64,000 nt of DNA from Bin75 sp965212135 (GTDB taxonomy: Bacteria; Nitrospirota; Nitrospiria; Nitrospirales; UBA8639). Below, piece after piece: positions 18,344-26,802 of this stretch (position 1 is the stretch's first letter; each line of letters begins with the position of its first letter). Position numbers and translations under genes: made by a program. Under the pieces are notes generated by a model. The model was not told the DNA's origin. It was given only the letters and a program-made list of their open reading frames with translations, and did no database searches. The stretch covers positions 1,984,001 to 2,048,000 of the forward strand of contig OZ243044.1 of the NCBI GenBank assembly GCA_965212135.1, written 5' to 3'.

Positions 18344-20214
18344 GCATGCCGCTCCGCCGTCATGCGCCGCGCCAGCAGCAGGAACCCGAGCAGGCACAGC
18401 ACGAGGCCCGCGTACAGCGCCACCAGCCAGCCCCTCGCCCCGAACGCCGCCTCGCGGTACGGCGTCAGCAAGGGGCGGCCGTCAAGGCGCACGCGGTTGT
18501 CTTCGGCCTGCACCACGAGCCGTCCGTCCGTGTCAACGGCGGCATAGACGAAGCCGATGATGAAATCGTCGAAGCCGGGGGCCACGTAGGCCACCGCGCG
18601 CCAGCGCGACTGTTCGGGGCGCTGTTGGTCCGGCGGCAGCAGCAGGATGGCGTTGCGCTCCAGCGGCAACGACAGCCCCTGCCACACGTCGGGGTGGGCG
18701 TTCAGCCGCAACACCGGGCGCGCCGTTTCGGGCAGTGGCGGCGCGTCGTCGTCGGGTGCGCGTCCCACGGCGACGCGCCGCAGCCGCTGATTGGCCTCGA
18801 CGACGAGCGCCGTGGCGGCCCGCGCCTTGAACGCCAGCGAGGTCACCGCGAGCCGTTCTTCATCCCCGGCCGGGTCGGGGCGCTCAATCTCCATCTTCAG
18901 CCTGTCCACCAGGTCGCGCATCGGGCCTTCATCAAGCGCCGGCGGCGACGTGAAGCCGGTGCGGATGTGCGTCCGGAAGTTTGCGAGCATCCTGCTCGGC
19001 GACGCGCCGGCGTCGAGTGTTGCCTGCAACGCGCCGGTGAAATCGAGCAGGACCGCCAGCACTTCCTCCCCCGAGAGCGTGGAGTCGCCCAGGTCGAGCG
19101 GCGACTCCTGGCGCAAGGACTCCGGGGTTGAGAGGCGGAAACGCACCGGCATGCCGGACTGGCCGCCGCCCTCGTTGCCATTGAGCGACGTTTCAAACTG
19201 GTTGGTGAATTTCAGCAGGAGCGCCAGCACTTCTTCCGCCGAGAGGTCGTCGTCGCCTCCGCCGCCGGCCGGCCCGCTCTGCTCTCTGCGCTGTGAATCC
19301 GGGCTTGAGCGGCGGAAGCGCGCCTGTGAATCGGACTGGCCGCCGGCGCCCATGCCGGCGCGTGCGCCGAGCAGTCCCCGTGTCTTGCCGCCCCCCCACG
19401 GGCGGGCGTTCGGGAAACTGCCGTCGCCCGGCATCCACCCCTGGCCCGGAAGCCCGCCGCCGTTCCCGATGCCGCCGAGCGACGCGCCGCCGGGGAACGG
19501 GCCGCGCATCGTGTTGCCGAGTGTGCCTTCTCCCTCTTCATGGAACCCGCGCGGCGGCCACGTTTCACCGCGGGCGTCGCCGATGCCCATCGCCAGCTCC
19601 GGCAACACCGGATCCGGTTGTTCCGCGTCGCCAAACTTCCCCGTGCAGTCCTTGGAGGCGACGCCGGGCGGGCAACGCCGGGCATCGCCGACGGGCAGCC
19701 CCCGGCCGCCCACGAAGTGCCAGTGGCGGGCCCTCATGCCGTGGTCGCGCAGGATGGACGTGACCAGGTAGTACTGGGCGATGCCATAGACGTCCATGCG
19801 CAGACGCTTTTTTCGTTTGTCGTCGAACCCGGCAAGCCAGGCGTCCATCGCGTTCGGCTCGCGCAGCAACTCCTCGCGGCTCCAGATGGCGCCGGTGTAG
19901 AATTCGCGCACGAAGCCGCGGTGCAGTTCGAGAATCGGCAGCAGGTACGGGTCGTGCTCCTGGTCCTGCGGCGCGTTCACATAGTCGTGCAGATGCGCCG
20001 GCGGGCTTGCCGCCAGGCTGTTCAGCACCAGCGACGTGCTGAAGCGGCGGGTCATCATTGTCTCGACCTGTTGCGCCTGCTCCGCCGTGCGCTCTTCCTG
20101 TTCGCCGCGCGCCGCGATGCTAAGGACGATGACGATGATCAGCATCGCGAGGCCGTTGGCGAGGATGTCCACGAGCGCCACGCCGGCGAAATCGGGCAGT
20201 CGCAGCTTCTTCAC
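18340..20214 (-). CDS. Large ExbD/TolR-like N-terminal, two-pass membrane protein
   Basis: 624 residues from the GTG at 20214, which overlaps the previous gene's stop (GTGA); the open frame extends upstream but lies inside the preceding gene. The N-terminus KKLRLPDFAGVALVDILANG followed by a membrane span (LAMLIIVIVLSIAA) resembles the ExbD/TolR anchor, including a membrane-proximal aspartate. A second span lies near the C-terminus (LVALYAGLVLCLLGFLLLA), so most of the protein would be periplasmic. The middle has a Gly/Pro-rich stretch and two similar segments of about 50 residues, each with RFR(R/L)S(S/T)P(D/E)S and (S)(A/G)EEVLA(L/V)LL.FT. No database family was recognised for the central part. 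Confidence 0.65.
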   Translation of the reverse strand: MKKLRLPDFAGVALVDILANGLAMLIIVIVLSIAARGEQEERTAEQAQQVETMMTRRFSTSLVLNSLAASPPAHLHDYVNAPQDQEHDPYLLPILELHRGFVREFYTGAIWSREELLREPNAMDAWLAGFDDKRKKRLRMDVYGIAQYYLVTSILRDHGMRARHWHFVGGRGLPVGDARRCPPGVASKDCTGKFGDAEQPDPVLPELAMGIGDARGETWPPRGFHEEGEGTLGNTMRGPFPGGASLGGIGNGGGLPGQGWMPGDGSFPNARPWGGGKTRGLLGARAGMGAGGQSDSQARFRRSSPDSQRREQSGPAGGGGDDDLSAEEVLALLLKFTNQFETSLNGNEGGGQSGMPVRFRLSTPESLRQESPLDLGDSTLSGEEVLAVLLDFTGALQATLDAGASPSRMLANFRTHIRTGFTSPPALDEGPMRDLVDRLKMEIERPDPAGDEERLAVTSLAFKARAATALVVEANQRLRRVAVGRAPDDDAPPLPETARPVLRLNAHPDVWQGLSLPLERNAILLLPPDQQRPEQSRWRAVAYVAPGFDDFIIGFVYAAVDTDGRLVVQAEDNRVRLDGRPLLTPYREAAFGARGWLVALYAGLVLCLLGFLLLARRMTAERHA

Positions 20215-20747
20215 GGCCGTTCCGCAGCGTAGTCCCGGATGTAGCCGGGGATGTCGTTCAGCGCCACCGATTTCAACAATTCGTTGTCGGCCATGACCCA
20301 CCCGATTGTCAGGACCTGGCCCGGCCACATTAGCCGCAGGCATTCGCGCGCCGTCGCCATGGTGGTCACGCTGCCCTCAAGAACGAAAAACACCAGTTGA
20401 TCGCCCTTGGTCTCGTACACGCGGTGCGCATAGTCGGTGAAGGGGCCGCCGGGTTCGCAGATCGCGTCGGGCTGGATGCCGGCGCCGGTTTCGACAATGC
20501 GCAGTTCGTGGGGAAAGCTGATCACGACGTACCCGGCGCCGCCGTCAAGGCGTTCAATGCGGTACCGGCCGTCCTCGTTGCCGTGTTCAAGCCGTTCGCG
20601 CTGGGCCGCGTCGGAGTACAGATTGACCACCACCAGGAACACCAGCAGCAGTCCGAAGACGCCGCCGAAGATCGCCATCATCGGCGTATGGTTGTCCTCC
20701 GGCAGCGCGCGCTCGGCCGACCGTCCCGGCGGCATGGGCCTAGGCAT
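20211..20747 (-). CDS. Single-span ExbD/MotB-like partner protein
   Basis: 178 residues if started at the ATG at 20747, which overlaps the stop of the channel gene; an ATG 30 bases further upstream is possible. One membrane span (MMAIFGGVFGLLLVFLVVVNLY) near the N-terminus follows a short cytosolic part and leads to a periplasmic domain of about 120 residues with GDQLVFFVLEGSVTTMATAREC, a pattern similar to the alpha/beta extracytoplasmic domain of ExbD-type stators. It overlaps its neighbours on both sides. Function is inferred from topology and from the adjacent ExbB-like gene. Confidence 0.6.
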   Translation of the reverse strand: MPRPMPPGRSAERALPEDNHTPMMAIFGGVFGLLLVFLVVVNLYSDAAQRERLEHGNEDGRYRIERLDGGAGYVVISFPHELRIVETGAGIQPDAICEPGGPFTDYAHRVYETKGDQLVFFVLEGSVTTMATARECLRLMWPGQVLTIGWVMADNELLKSVALNDIPGYIRDYAAERP

Positions 20748-21840
20748 GGCGCGCCGCCTCCCGGACGCGCCGCTCAAGCGTGGCGAGCAAGCGCTCCTCG
20801 CCGCGTTGCACCAGCGCCAGCGTCAGGGTCAGCACCAGGCTCAATGAAAGCGCGATGAGCGTGGTGTCGAAGGCGATGCCGAGCGGCGCGATGGCGCTGT
20901 CCAGATCGCTCGACAAACTGGCCAGGCCGGTGTCCGAGGCGATGATGCGGCGGATGCCGTCGGCCGCCAGCGAGATGCCGAGCACGGTGCCGATGAAGCC
21001 GAGAACCGGCACGGCCCAACTGATGTAGCGCGGAATCAGCCAGGATTCCTCGTGGCGCCGCCACAGCAGTTGCAAGCCTTCGTCAAGGCCGGCCGGGCTT
21101 TGGATCAGCGTGTCCAGCCCGGCGGCGACCGACGGCCCGGCGGACGGCGCGGTGCGCCAGTGCGCCAGGGTGCGGCGCAAATGCCAGCCGTTCCACCATT
21201 TGCCGAGCAGCAGCAGGGCGCCCCAGAAGAACAGCAGCACGGTGAGCGGCGGAATCACGCCGCGTTCCAGAACGCGCCGCGTCAGCGTCTGCGCATCGCC
21301 GCTGCGCGCCAGCAGTTCCAGGCCGAGGATGGTGCCGGCGCACAGGATCACGGCGGTGATGAGCGACGACAGGATGCCGGGGCCGTAGAGCAGGTGCGCG
21401 AGCCGTTCCACGCTCTCGCCGTGTTCGCCGGCGTCCATCGTGGCCACCCACAGGTTGCAGGCGTGGAGCGCGAGCGCGGCGATGAATATCGGCGTCATGC
21501 GCCCGGCCCAGGAACTGCTGGCGCCGTCGGCGATGACTTGCCAGGCCGGCACCGTCAGCACCAGCGCCACGACGGCCAGGCCGAAGGTGCCGATGACCAG
21601 CAGGCAGGTGAACAGCGCGTGGCGCGTGCCGAGGAACACACAGATCGCCCCCAGCGCCAACAGCGGCGCCGGCGGCGCCAGCCACGGCGACAATTTCAGT
21701 ACCACCACCAGGTTGGTGGAAACCAGCGCCAGCAGGACGAAATAGAGGATCAGCGACACGCGCGCGGGCCAGTTCAGGGTCATGAATGCGCTGACGGGTT
21801 TGAACGCCGGTATGATGGACCGAAGCCGGTGCAGGGGCAT
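20740..21840 (-). CDS. MotA/TolQ/ExbB-type proton channel protein
   Basis: 366 residues with about seven hydrophobic spans. The last two match the MotA/ExbB signature: WAVPVLGFIGTVLGISLAA and IAPLGIAFDTTLIALSLSLVL, the pair that lines the proton path in ExbB/TolQ. The extra N-terminal spans resemble MotA/ExbB variants found in uncharacterised multi-gene systems. ATG 21840 is chosen because AGGAG lies 7 bases upstream; three further in-frame ATGs (21870, 21909 and 21783) fit less well. It is the first gene of a four-gene operon of overlapping reading frames and is preceded by a near-consensus promoter. Confidence 0.8.
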   Translation of the reverse strand: MPLHRLRSIIPAFKPVSAFMTLNWPARVSLILYFVLLALVSTNLVVVLKLSPWLAPPAPLLALGAICVFLGTRHALFTCLLVIGTFGLAVVALVLTVPAWQVIADGASSSWAGRMTPIFIAALALHACNLWVATMDAGEHGESVERLAHLLYGPGILSSLITAVILCAGTILGLELLARSGDAQTLTRRVLERGVIPPLTVLLFFWGALLLLGKWWNGWHLRRTLAHWRTAPSAGPSVAAGLDTLIQSPAGLDEGLQLLWRRHEESWLIPRYISWAVPVLGFIGTVLGISLAADGIRRIIASDTGLASLSSDLDSAIAPLGIAFDTTLIALSLSLVLTLTLALVQRGEERLLATLERRVREAARHA

Positions 21841-21933
21841 GAGTGGTCTCCTGATGTTGAACGCCGACATGATTGACCTGGGTGCATGCGAATGGTTCCC
21901 AAGTCCCATCCTGGGGTGAGTCGTTGCGCGGGG

Positions 21934-21963
21934 ATTACAACGACAACGTGGACGGATTGTCAA
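21934..21963 (-). promoter_or_regulatory. Promoter of the ExbB/ExbD/FGE operon
   Basis: On the minus strand TTGACA (21963-21958) and TGTAAT (21939-21934) are 18 bases apart, one of the best sigma-70-like matches in the window. The predicted leader before the ATG at 21840 is about 90 bases. Confidence 0.6.
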
Positions 21964-22111
21964 CTGTTGCGGACGGAAGAGATAGCCCCGGACCGTTTGG
22001 CCGGCCCGTGGCGGGGCCGCTTGGCGGCCTTGCTTGCTTGCTTGCCCCCGCCGGTCATGCCCGGCTTGCGGAAGGTGAACCGGTTATTATAGAATCCGCC
22101 CCGGCTTGGCG

Positions 22112-22117
22112 TATAAT
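22112..22117 (+). promoter_or_regulatory. Candidate -10 element of the autotransporter-like gene
   Basis: TATAAT is a perfect -10 on the plus strand, but the -35 region is weak. It lies about 50 bases before an ATG (22168) that has GGGAG 8 bases upstream. Confidence 0.4.
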
Positions 22118-22252
22118 CGCTGAAGATAAACTCAACATTCTAAACCCAACACCCGGGAGTTTACACAATGGTTGTCTCTTCATCGCCCATACTCAAAAAC
22201 GCCCAGAAACCGCCGCACATCGCGTCTGCGGGCGTTTCAGTGGATAGTTTTA

Positions 22253-22266
22253 CCCCCCCCCCCCCC
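22253..22266 (+). repeat. Run of 14 cytosines, candidate phase-variation tract
   Basis: Fourteen consecutive C lie between a well-supported ATG with ribosome binding site (22168) and the autotransporter-like frame. With 14 C, translation from that ATG stops at 22338 after 56 codons. Removing one C, or adding two, fuses it in frame to the autotransporter, passing through the ATG at 22289. This is the layout of slipped-strand translational switches. Confidence 0.7.
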
Positions 22267-22288
22267 AGCACAAATCGGGGGCACGGCC

Positions 22289-24913
22289 ATGAGTACCGGG
22301 AACGCCAGTGCGCCACGCCCGCAGGCCGCTACGCCTAGCCCAAAAGACGCCTATCCGGGCCAATCCGCACCATCCGCACCATCCGCCGGCTCACCCCACC
22401 GCCGCCGGCTACCCTCGCTACCCTTAGGGAACAAGGCCGCCGCCCTCACCCTAACCCTCCTCGCCCTCACCTTCATCCCCGCCCACCACGCCTCGGCGCA
22501 GGTCTCCGATCCCGACGCACCCGATAACAACCTCACCTACACCCTCGTTGAGGACGCCAGCCCCAATACCGTAATCGCCAGTCTGATATTCGGGCTCCCC
22601 GGGACCTTGCACGCAGGTGTTTTCACGGTCCCCCAGGACACTACCGGCCTGTACGGAAACTTTGCACTTCGCTTCACAATCAACAACAGAGCGGAATTCA
22701 CCTACACACTGGACAATAACAACCCAGCCGTGGAAGCGTTGGGCGCCGGCGAGTCGCTCACCGAAACCTTTACCGTGGCAGGGTTCCAGCTCACCGGACC
22801 ATCAGAATTCAGAGGTGCCTTCACCGCCACCGTCACCATTAACATCCAGGGAGGCCCGCCATCCGTCATCGGCGGCGGCAACACCGTGACCACCACCACC
22901 AGCGGCGGCGCCGTCACGGACACCCTGGCCATAGACAACCTCCCCGCCACCCCGCCCCCCAACTGGCGCACCGCCGACCTCGGCATGTATGGCGCCCTGA
23001 CCCTCAACGCCGCCACCGGAGCATGGACCTACGCCCTGGATAACACCCGCCCGGCCACCCAAGCCCTCGGCCTCGCCGACACCCGTGTGGAAACCTTCAC
23101 CGCCACCACCACCATCGCCGGCACCCCCCTCACCGCCACCATCACCATCAACCTCAACGCCGGCGTGTTCCCCGACGACCCGCCCACGGCAACCGCCATG
23201 ATCAACGGCGAGCCAGGGGCGGAAGGCGCCGTGGACGAAGGCGAGATGGTTACCCTCACCGGCACCGGCACCGACCCCGAAGGCGACCCGATTACGAATA
23301 CGGATTACCAATGGGCGCAGGTGCAGGTGCCCGATGACGCGATGCCGGTCATGTTCACCCCGGCCAATGGCCAAGCCCAAACGGTCACTTTCATGGCCCC
23401 CGAAGAGCGCGTAGAACTGACCTTCACCCTGACCGTAACCGCGAACGGCCTATCCAGCCCGGCGTTGGAGGTCACCATTCAGGTAGGCCGCAGCCAGTTT
23501 GACAACGTCAACCGCGCCATTCTCCCCGAAGTCACCCGTGCCATGATGGACACCACCGTCAGCGCCATTGCCCGGCGGACCGAGCAAGCCGCCACCGACC
23601 GGGACGCCGCCGCCGGCGCCACCTTCAGCCTGGGCGGCCAGTCCACCCTGGCGGGGGTACTGCAATCAAACGGGGAAGCCCTGACCACCGGCGCCTTCAA
23701 TGTCAAATCCCTCCTGGGCCGCTCTGCCTTTGCCCTGCCGCTCAACCAAGCCGGCGGGCCGCTGGCCGGCGTCACCCTGTGGGGCAACGGCGCCTACCGC
23801 AACCTGTCCGGCAACAGCGCCACCGTGGACTGGGACGGCGACCTGTTCGGCGCCACCGTGGGCGGGGATGCCTGGCTGACCGACACCCTCTTGACCGGCC
23901 TGGCCGTCTCCTGGGCCGACGGCACCTTTGATTACACCGACCGCAGTGGCGCCGACCCGGCCCCCGGCACCTATCAGGCCACCCTGACCAGCCTGCACCC
24001 CTACGTCAGCACCAGCCTGCTGGACGGGCAGGTGACCCTCTGGGCCACCGGCGGCTACGGCTGGGGCGAAGTTGAGATCACCGACACCGCCGACCCCACG
24101 GCCGAAGGCACCGTCACCGCCGACACCCGGCTGGCCACCGCCGCCGTAGGCGGCGCTGGAAACCTGCTGAACCAGCCGGGCCTGCTGACCCCCGACGGCA
24201 CCACCACGGTGCGGGTCAAAGCCGAAGCCCTGACTACGGCGATCAAAGCCGAGCAACAAGGCGACCGCCTGGCCGGCCTGACCACGGACGCCCGGCGGCT
24301 GCGGCTGACCCTGGAAGGCAGCCATGAGCAACCCTTACCCCATGGCGCCCACTTGACCCCCAGCGTGGGCGTGGGCCTGCGGCATGACGCCGGCGACGGC
24401 CGCACCGGCACCGGCGCGGAAGTCAGTGGCGGCCTGCGCTACGCCCATCCCGCCCTGCGGCTGACGCTGGAAAGCCGGGGCCGGGTGTTGCTCGCCCATG
24501 GCGGCGACTACGACGACTGGAGCGTGAGCGGACGGGTGACCCTGGCGCCGGGCGCCCAGGGGCAGGGCCTGGCCGTCACGCTGGCCCCAACCTATCAAAC
24601 CACCACCAGCGCCGGCGGGCTGGCGCAACTCTGGGAACACGGCACGGCCAACCGCCCGGCGCCCAGCGGCCCGACCACGCCGCAGGGCCTCATGGAAGCC
24701 ACCGTCGCCTACGGGCTGCCGGTAGGCGACCACCTGCTGACACCCTACGGCGGGATGACCCTGGCGGCGGCGGATGCGCGCACGTACCGGCTAGGCAGCC
24801 GGGTCAGCCTGGCCCACCGGATGAATATGAGCCTGGAAGGCGCCAGGAAAGGCGCGACGGGCACGGTCCCGGTGGATCATGGTGTGCGGGTGCAATTGGA
24901 GTGGCACTGGTAA
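22289..24913 (+). CDS. Autotransporter-like surface protein with VCBS-type repeats
   Basis: 874 residues from the ATG at 22289. After a Pro/Ser-rich N-terminal stretch comes a signal-like hydrophobic segment (ALTLTLLALTFIPAHHASAQ). Two VCBS-like units follow (TYTLDNNNPAVEALGAGESL and TYALDNTRPATQALGLAD), then a PKD/cadherin-like domain (VDEGEMVTLTGTGTDPEGD). The last 380 or so residues form a beta-barrel domain of the autotransporter type (GVTLWGNGAYRNLSG, repeated amphipathic strands, final VRVQLEWHW ending in tryptophan). It would be displayed on the cell surface. Codon and base composition are GC-richer than the core genes. An upstream ATG at 22168 can also be used if the C-tract length changes. 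Confidence 0.75.
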   Translation: MSTGNASAPRPQAATPSPKDAYPGQSAPSAPSAGSPHRRRLPSLPLGNKAAALTLTLLALTFIPAHHASAQVSDPDAPDNNLTYTLVEDASPNTVIASLIFGLPGTLHAGVFTVPQDTTGLYGNFALRFTINNRAEFTYTLDNNNPAVEALGAGESLTETFTVAGFQLTGPSEFRGAFTATVTINIQGGPPSVIGGGNTVTTTTSGGAVTDTLAIDNLPATPPPNWRTADLGMYGALTLNAATGAWTYALDNTRPATQALGLADTRVETFTATTTIAGTPLTATITINLNAGVFPDDPPTATAMINGEPGAEGAVDEGEMVTLTGTGTDPEGDPITNTDYQWAQVQVPDDAMPVMFTPANGQAQTVTFMAPEERVELTFTLTVTANGLSSPALEVTIQVGRSQFDNVNRAILPEVTRAMMDTTVSAIARRTEQAATDRDAAAGATFSLGGQSTLAGVLQSNGEALTTGAFNVKSLLGRSAFALPLNQAGGPLAGVTLWGNGAYRNLSGNSATVDWDGDLFGATVGGDAWLTDTLLTGLAVSWADGTFDYTDRSGADPAPGTYQATLTSLHPYVSTSLLDGQVTLWATGGYGWGEVEITDTADPTAEGTVTADTRLATAAVGGAGNLLNQPGLLTPDGTTTVRVKAEALTTAIKAEQQGDRLAGLTTDARRLRLTLEGSHEQPLPHGAHLTPSVGVGLRHDAGDGRTGTGAEVSGGLRYAHPALRLTLESRGRVLLAHGGDYDDWSVSGRVTLAPGAQGQGLAVTLAPTYQTTTSAGGLAQLWEHGTANRPAPSGPTTPQGLMEATVAYGLPVGDHLLTPYGGMTLAAADARTYRLGSRVSLAHRMNMSLEGARKGATGTVPVDHGVRVQLEWHW

Positions 24914-24951
24914 GGACAGGAGTGAAGTGTCCGGCTCCGCCGGCCCAGTTA

Positions 24952-25084
24952 GACGCTGGATTCCCGCCTGCGCGGGAATGACAGTGGTGTTTTCTCCGCG
25001 GGAATGGCAACCAGGGATCGCAGACTGGATTTCCACCCTACCCCCTCCGTCATTCCCGACGTCTTTAATCGGGAATCCAGCGTC
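24952..25084. repeat. Inverted-repeat element with dRS3/MITE-like arms
   Basis: Two arms of 31 and 36 bases face each other between convergent genes. Left arm (24952-24982) begins GACGCTGGATTCCCG and ends CGGGAATGAC; right arm (25049-25084) begins GTCATTCCCG and ends CGGGAATCCAGCGTC. Each arm is itself a small ATTCCC...GGGAAT hairpin, the pattern of Neisseria dRS3-like and many intergenic REP-type repeats. The whole can fold into one long stem and may also end transcription from both sides. A further partial copy (CGCGGGAATGAC) is at 56577-56588. Confidence 0.8.
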
Positions 25085-25107
25085 CAATCGGCGGCGTTAG
25101 CCGCTGA

Positions 25108-25878
25108 CTAGCGGCTGGTTTGACGGCGAAAGAGCAATTCCAGGCCCTCCAGTGTCAACAAGGGCCGAACTTCCTGAATGGTTCGGGAAATCGGCGCAAG
25201 AATCGGGGCAAATCCGCCCGTGGCGATGACCATGGTGGAGTGGCCGATTTCGTGTTGAATGCGCGTGACCATTTCGTCAACCATCCCGGCATGACCGAAA
25301 ATCAAACCGGACTGTATGCTGCCGACCGTATCGGTCCCGATGACGCTTTTCGGATGGGTCAGGTCCACGTTGGGTAATTTGGCGGTATGGGCGTGAAGCG
25401 CGTCCGCCGAGCTTTTTAACCCGGGAGCGATGGCTCCGCCGAGATACCGTCCGTCTTTGGTGACGGTGCAAAACGTCGTGGCGGTTCCGAAATCCACGAT
25501 GATGAGACTGGTTTGATAGCGTGCAAACGCCGCCGCCGCGTTGACCAGGCGGTCGGTCCCGATTTCCCCGATATTGGGATAGTCCAGCGTCAAACCGAAG
25601 GGGAAGTCCGAGGACACGATGAGCGGGGAATGATGAAAAAAGGTTTCCACCATGGATTCAATCGTGGGGGTGACGGGAGGGACCACGCTCGACAAAATGC
25701 CGGCGCGGACGTCCTGGGGCGCGACCCCGGATTCTCGCAGCAACGACGCCAGCATAATGCCGTATTCATCCGTCGTCTTTGTGTAGTCCGTGGCCAGCCG
25801 CCAGGAGCTTTGCAGCGTGCGATCCGCAAAGACGCCGCAGACGATCTGGCTGTTGCCGATGTCAAGTGCCAGGAGCAT
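25108..25878 (-). CDS. coaX: Type III pantothenate kinase
   Basis: First step of coenzyme A synthesis; phosphorylates pantothenate with ATP and is insensitive to CoA feedback. 256 residues with the ASKHA phosphate-1 motif LALDIGNSQ, the YPNIGEIGTDRLVNAAAAF segment, the VDFGTATTF motif and GGAIAPGL. ATG 25878 is chosen because AGGTG lies 6 bases upstream; the in-frame GTG at 25887 would overlap that site. It is the last gene of the valS-nadC-birA-coaX run. Confidence 0.95.
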   Translation of the reverse strand: MLLALDIGNSQIVCGVFADRTLQSSWRLATDYTKTTDEYGIMLASLLRESGVAPQDVRAGILSSVVPPVTPTIESMVETFFHHSPLIVSSDFPFGLTLDYPNIGEIGTDRLVNAAAAFARYQTSLIIVDFGTATTFCTVTKDGRYLGGAIAPGLKSSADALHAHTAKLPNVDLTHPKSVIGTDTVGSIQSGLIFGHAGMVDEMVTRIQHEIGHSTMVIATGGFAPILAPISRTIQEVRPLLTLEGLELLFRRQTSR

Positions 25879-25950
25879 GTGAATCACCTGTCCGGTTCGG
25901 CGGGCGGGATGGCCGTTGCACGGTTCGGCGCCACGCGGGACGCGTGCGCG

Positions 25951-26772
25951 TTACCGAAGATGCTGAACGTCCGCGGACCGAATTTCCACGGTGTGCGGTT
26001 GTCCCCCTCGCATGGTGGAAACCAATAAGGCCCCGTCGCTCCCAATGTCAACGGCCGTGCCGTGAATGGGCGGCCCGTGAAGACAGGAAACCCGCACCTC
26101 CCGTCCCAGCGTCCCGCACGACTCGGCGTAGGCCCGGCGAATGCGTGTGAATTGTCCCGATTCCATGTGATCATACCAGCGTTCCAGATGGTTCAACATG
26201 GCGGCGATGAGGGCGTTGCGGTCGTAGAATTGCAGGGTTTCCCGATGCAGGGACGTGGCGAGCGAGCGGAGTGCGGGGGGGAAATCCGTTGCCCGAGCAT
26301 TGACGTTCACGCCGAATCCCATGACGCAGGCCGGAAGTTGAGGGCCGTGGCTGGAGCTTTCACACAAAATGCCCCCTATTTTTTTGTCGGCGCGCATCAG
26401 GTCGTTGGGCCATTTTAACGAGAGCGCAACGCCGGAAGATTGCCGGGTGGCTTCGGCCAGGGCGAGTCCCGTGACAAGCGGGATCCATGACGCGCCGTTC
26501 GAGAGGGCGGACGTGTTGAGTATCACGGAGCAATAGATATTGAGACGGGGCGGCGAGACCCACTGCCGGCCCAACCGGCCCGCCCCCGCCGTTTGAGACT
26601 CGGCGAGAATCACCGTTCCATGCACCGCTCCGGAGCGGGCAAGCAAGAAGGCCGTGGCGTTGGTTGAGGCGATTTCGTCAAACAGGTGAAGCGGGCGGCC
26701 CAGGCTTGTGGTGGTCAACCCGCGTTGCACCTGTTCGGCCTGCAACCGGATCAATGGCGTTGGAGTTGTCAT
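25951..26772 (-). CDS. birA: Biotin--[acetyl-CoA-carboxylase] ligase
   Basis: Biotin protein ligase that attaches biotin to the carboxyl carrier protein. 273 residues with FDEIASTNATA, the biotin/ATP loop TAGAGRLGRQWVSP (GRGRxGR-like), LKWPNDLM, KIGGILCES and a C-terminal SH3-like domain (GTAVDIGSDGALLV). It lacks the N-terminal helix-turn-helix of E. coli BirA, so it is probably an enzyme only and not a repressor. The next gene coaX lies 72 bases downstream. Confidence 0.93.
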   Translation of the reverse strand: MTTPTPLIRLQAEQVQRGLTTTSLGRPLHLFDEIASTNATAFLLARSGAVHGTVILAESQTAGAGRLGRQWVSPPRLNIYCSVILNTSALSNGASWIPLVTGLALAEATRQSSGVALSLKWPNDLMRADKKIGGILCESSSHGPQLPACVMGFGVNVNARATDFPPALRSLATSLHRETLQFYDRNALIAAMLNHLERWYDHMESGQFTRIRRAYAESCGTLGREVRVSCLHGPPIHGTAVDIGSDGALLVSTMRGGQPHTVEIRSADVQHLR

Positions 26773-26802
26773 GGCGACGGACAGGCGCGCGCGGTGCGCG
26801 GG

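Larger units (their letters stand above)
21841..22167. other. Intergenic region between the divergent ExbB operon and autotransporter-like gene
   Basis: 327 bases without a supported gene. It contains the leader and promoter of the minus-strand ExbB-like operon, four tandem TTGC units near 22033-22048, a perfect TATAAT facing the plus strand and a GGGAG ribosome binding site at 22155-22159. Confidence 0.5.

Noticed and set aside
16781..21840. Zorya system
   Set aside because: The channel gene is MotA/ExbB-like, but no OmpA-domain ZorB, ZorC or helicase ZorD/ZorE gene lies in the operon.
24952..25084. Short CRISPR-like or IS element
   Set aside because: Only two inverted arms, no transposase and no regular spacing; better described as a dRS3/MITE-like repeat.
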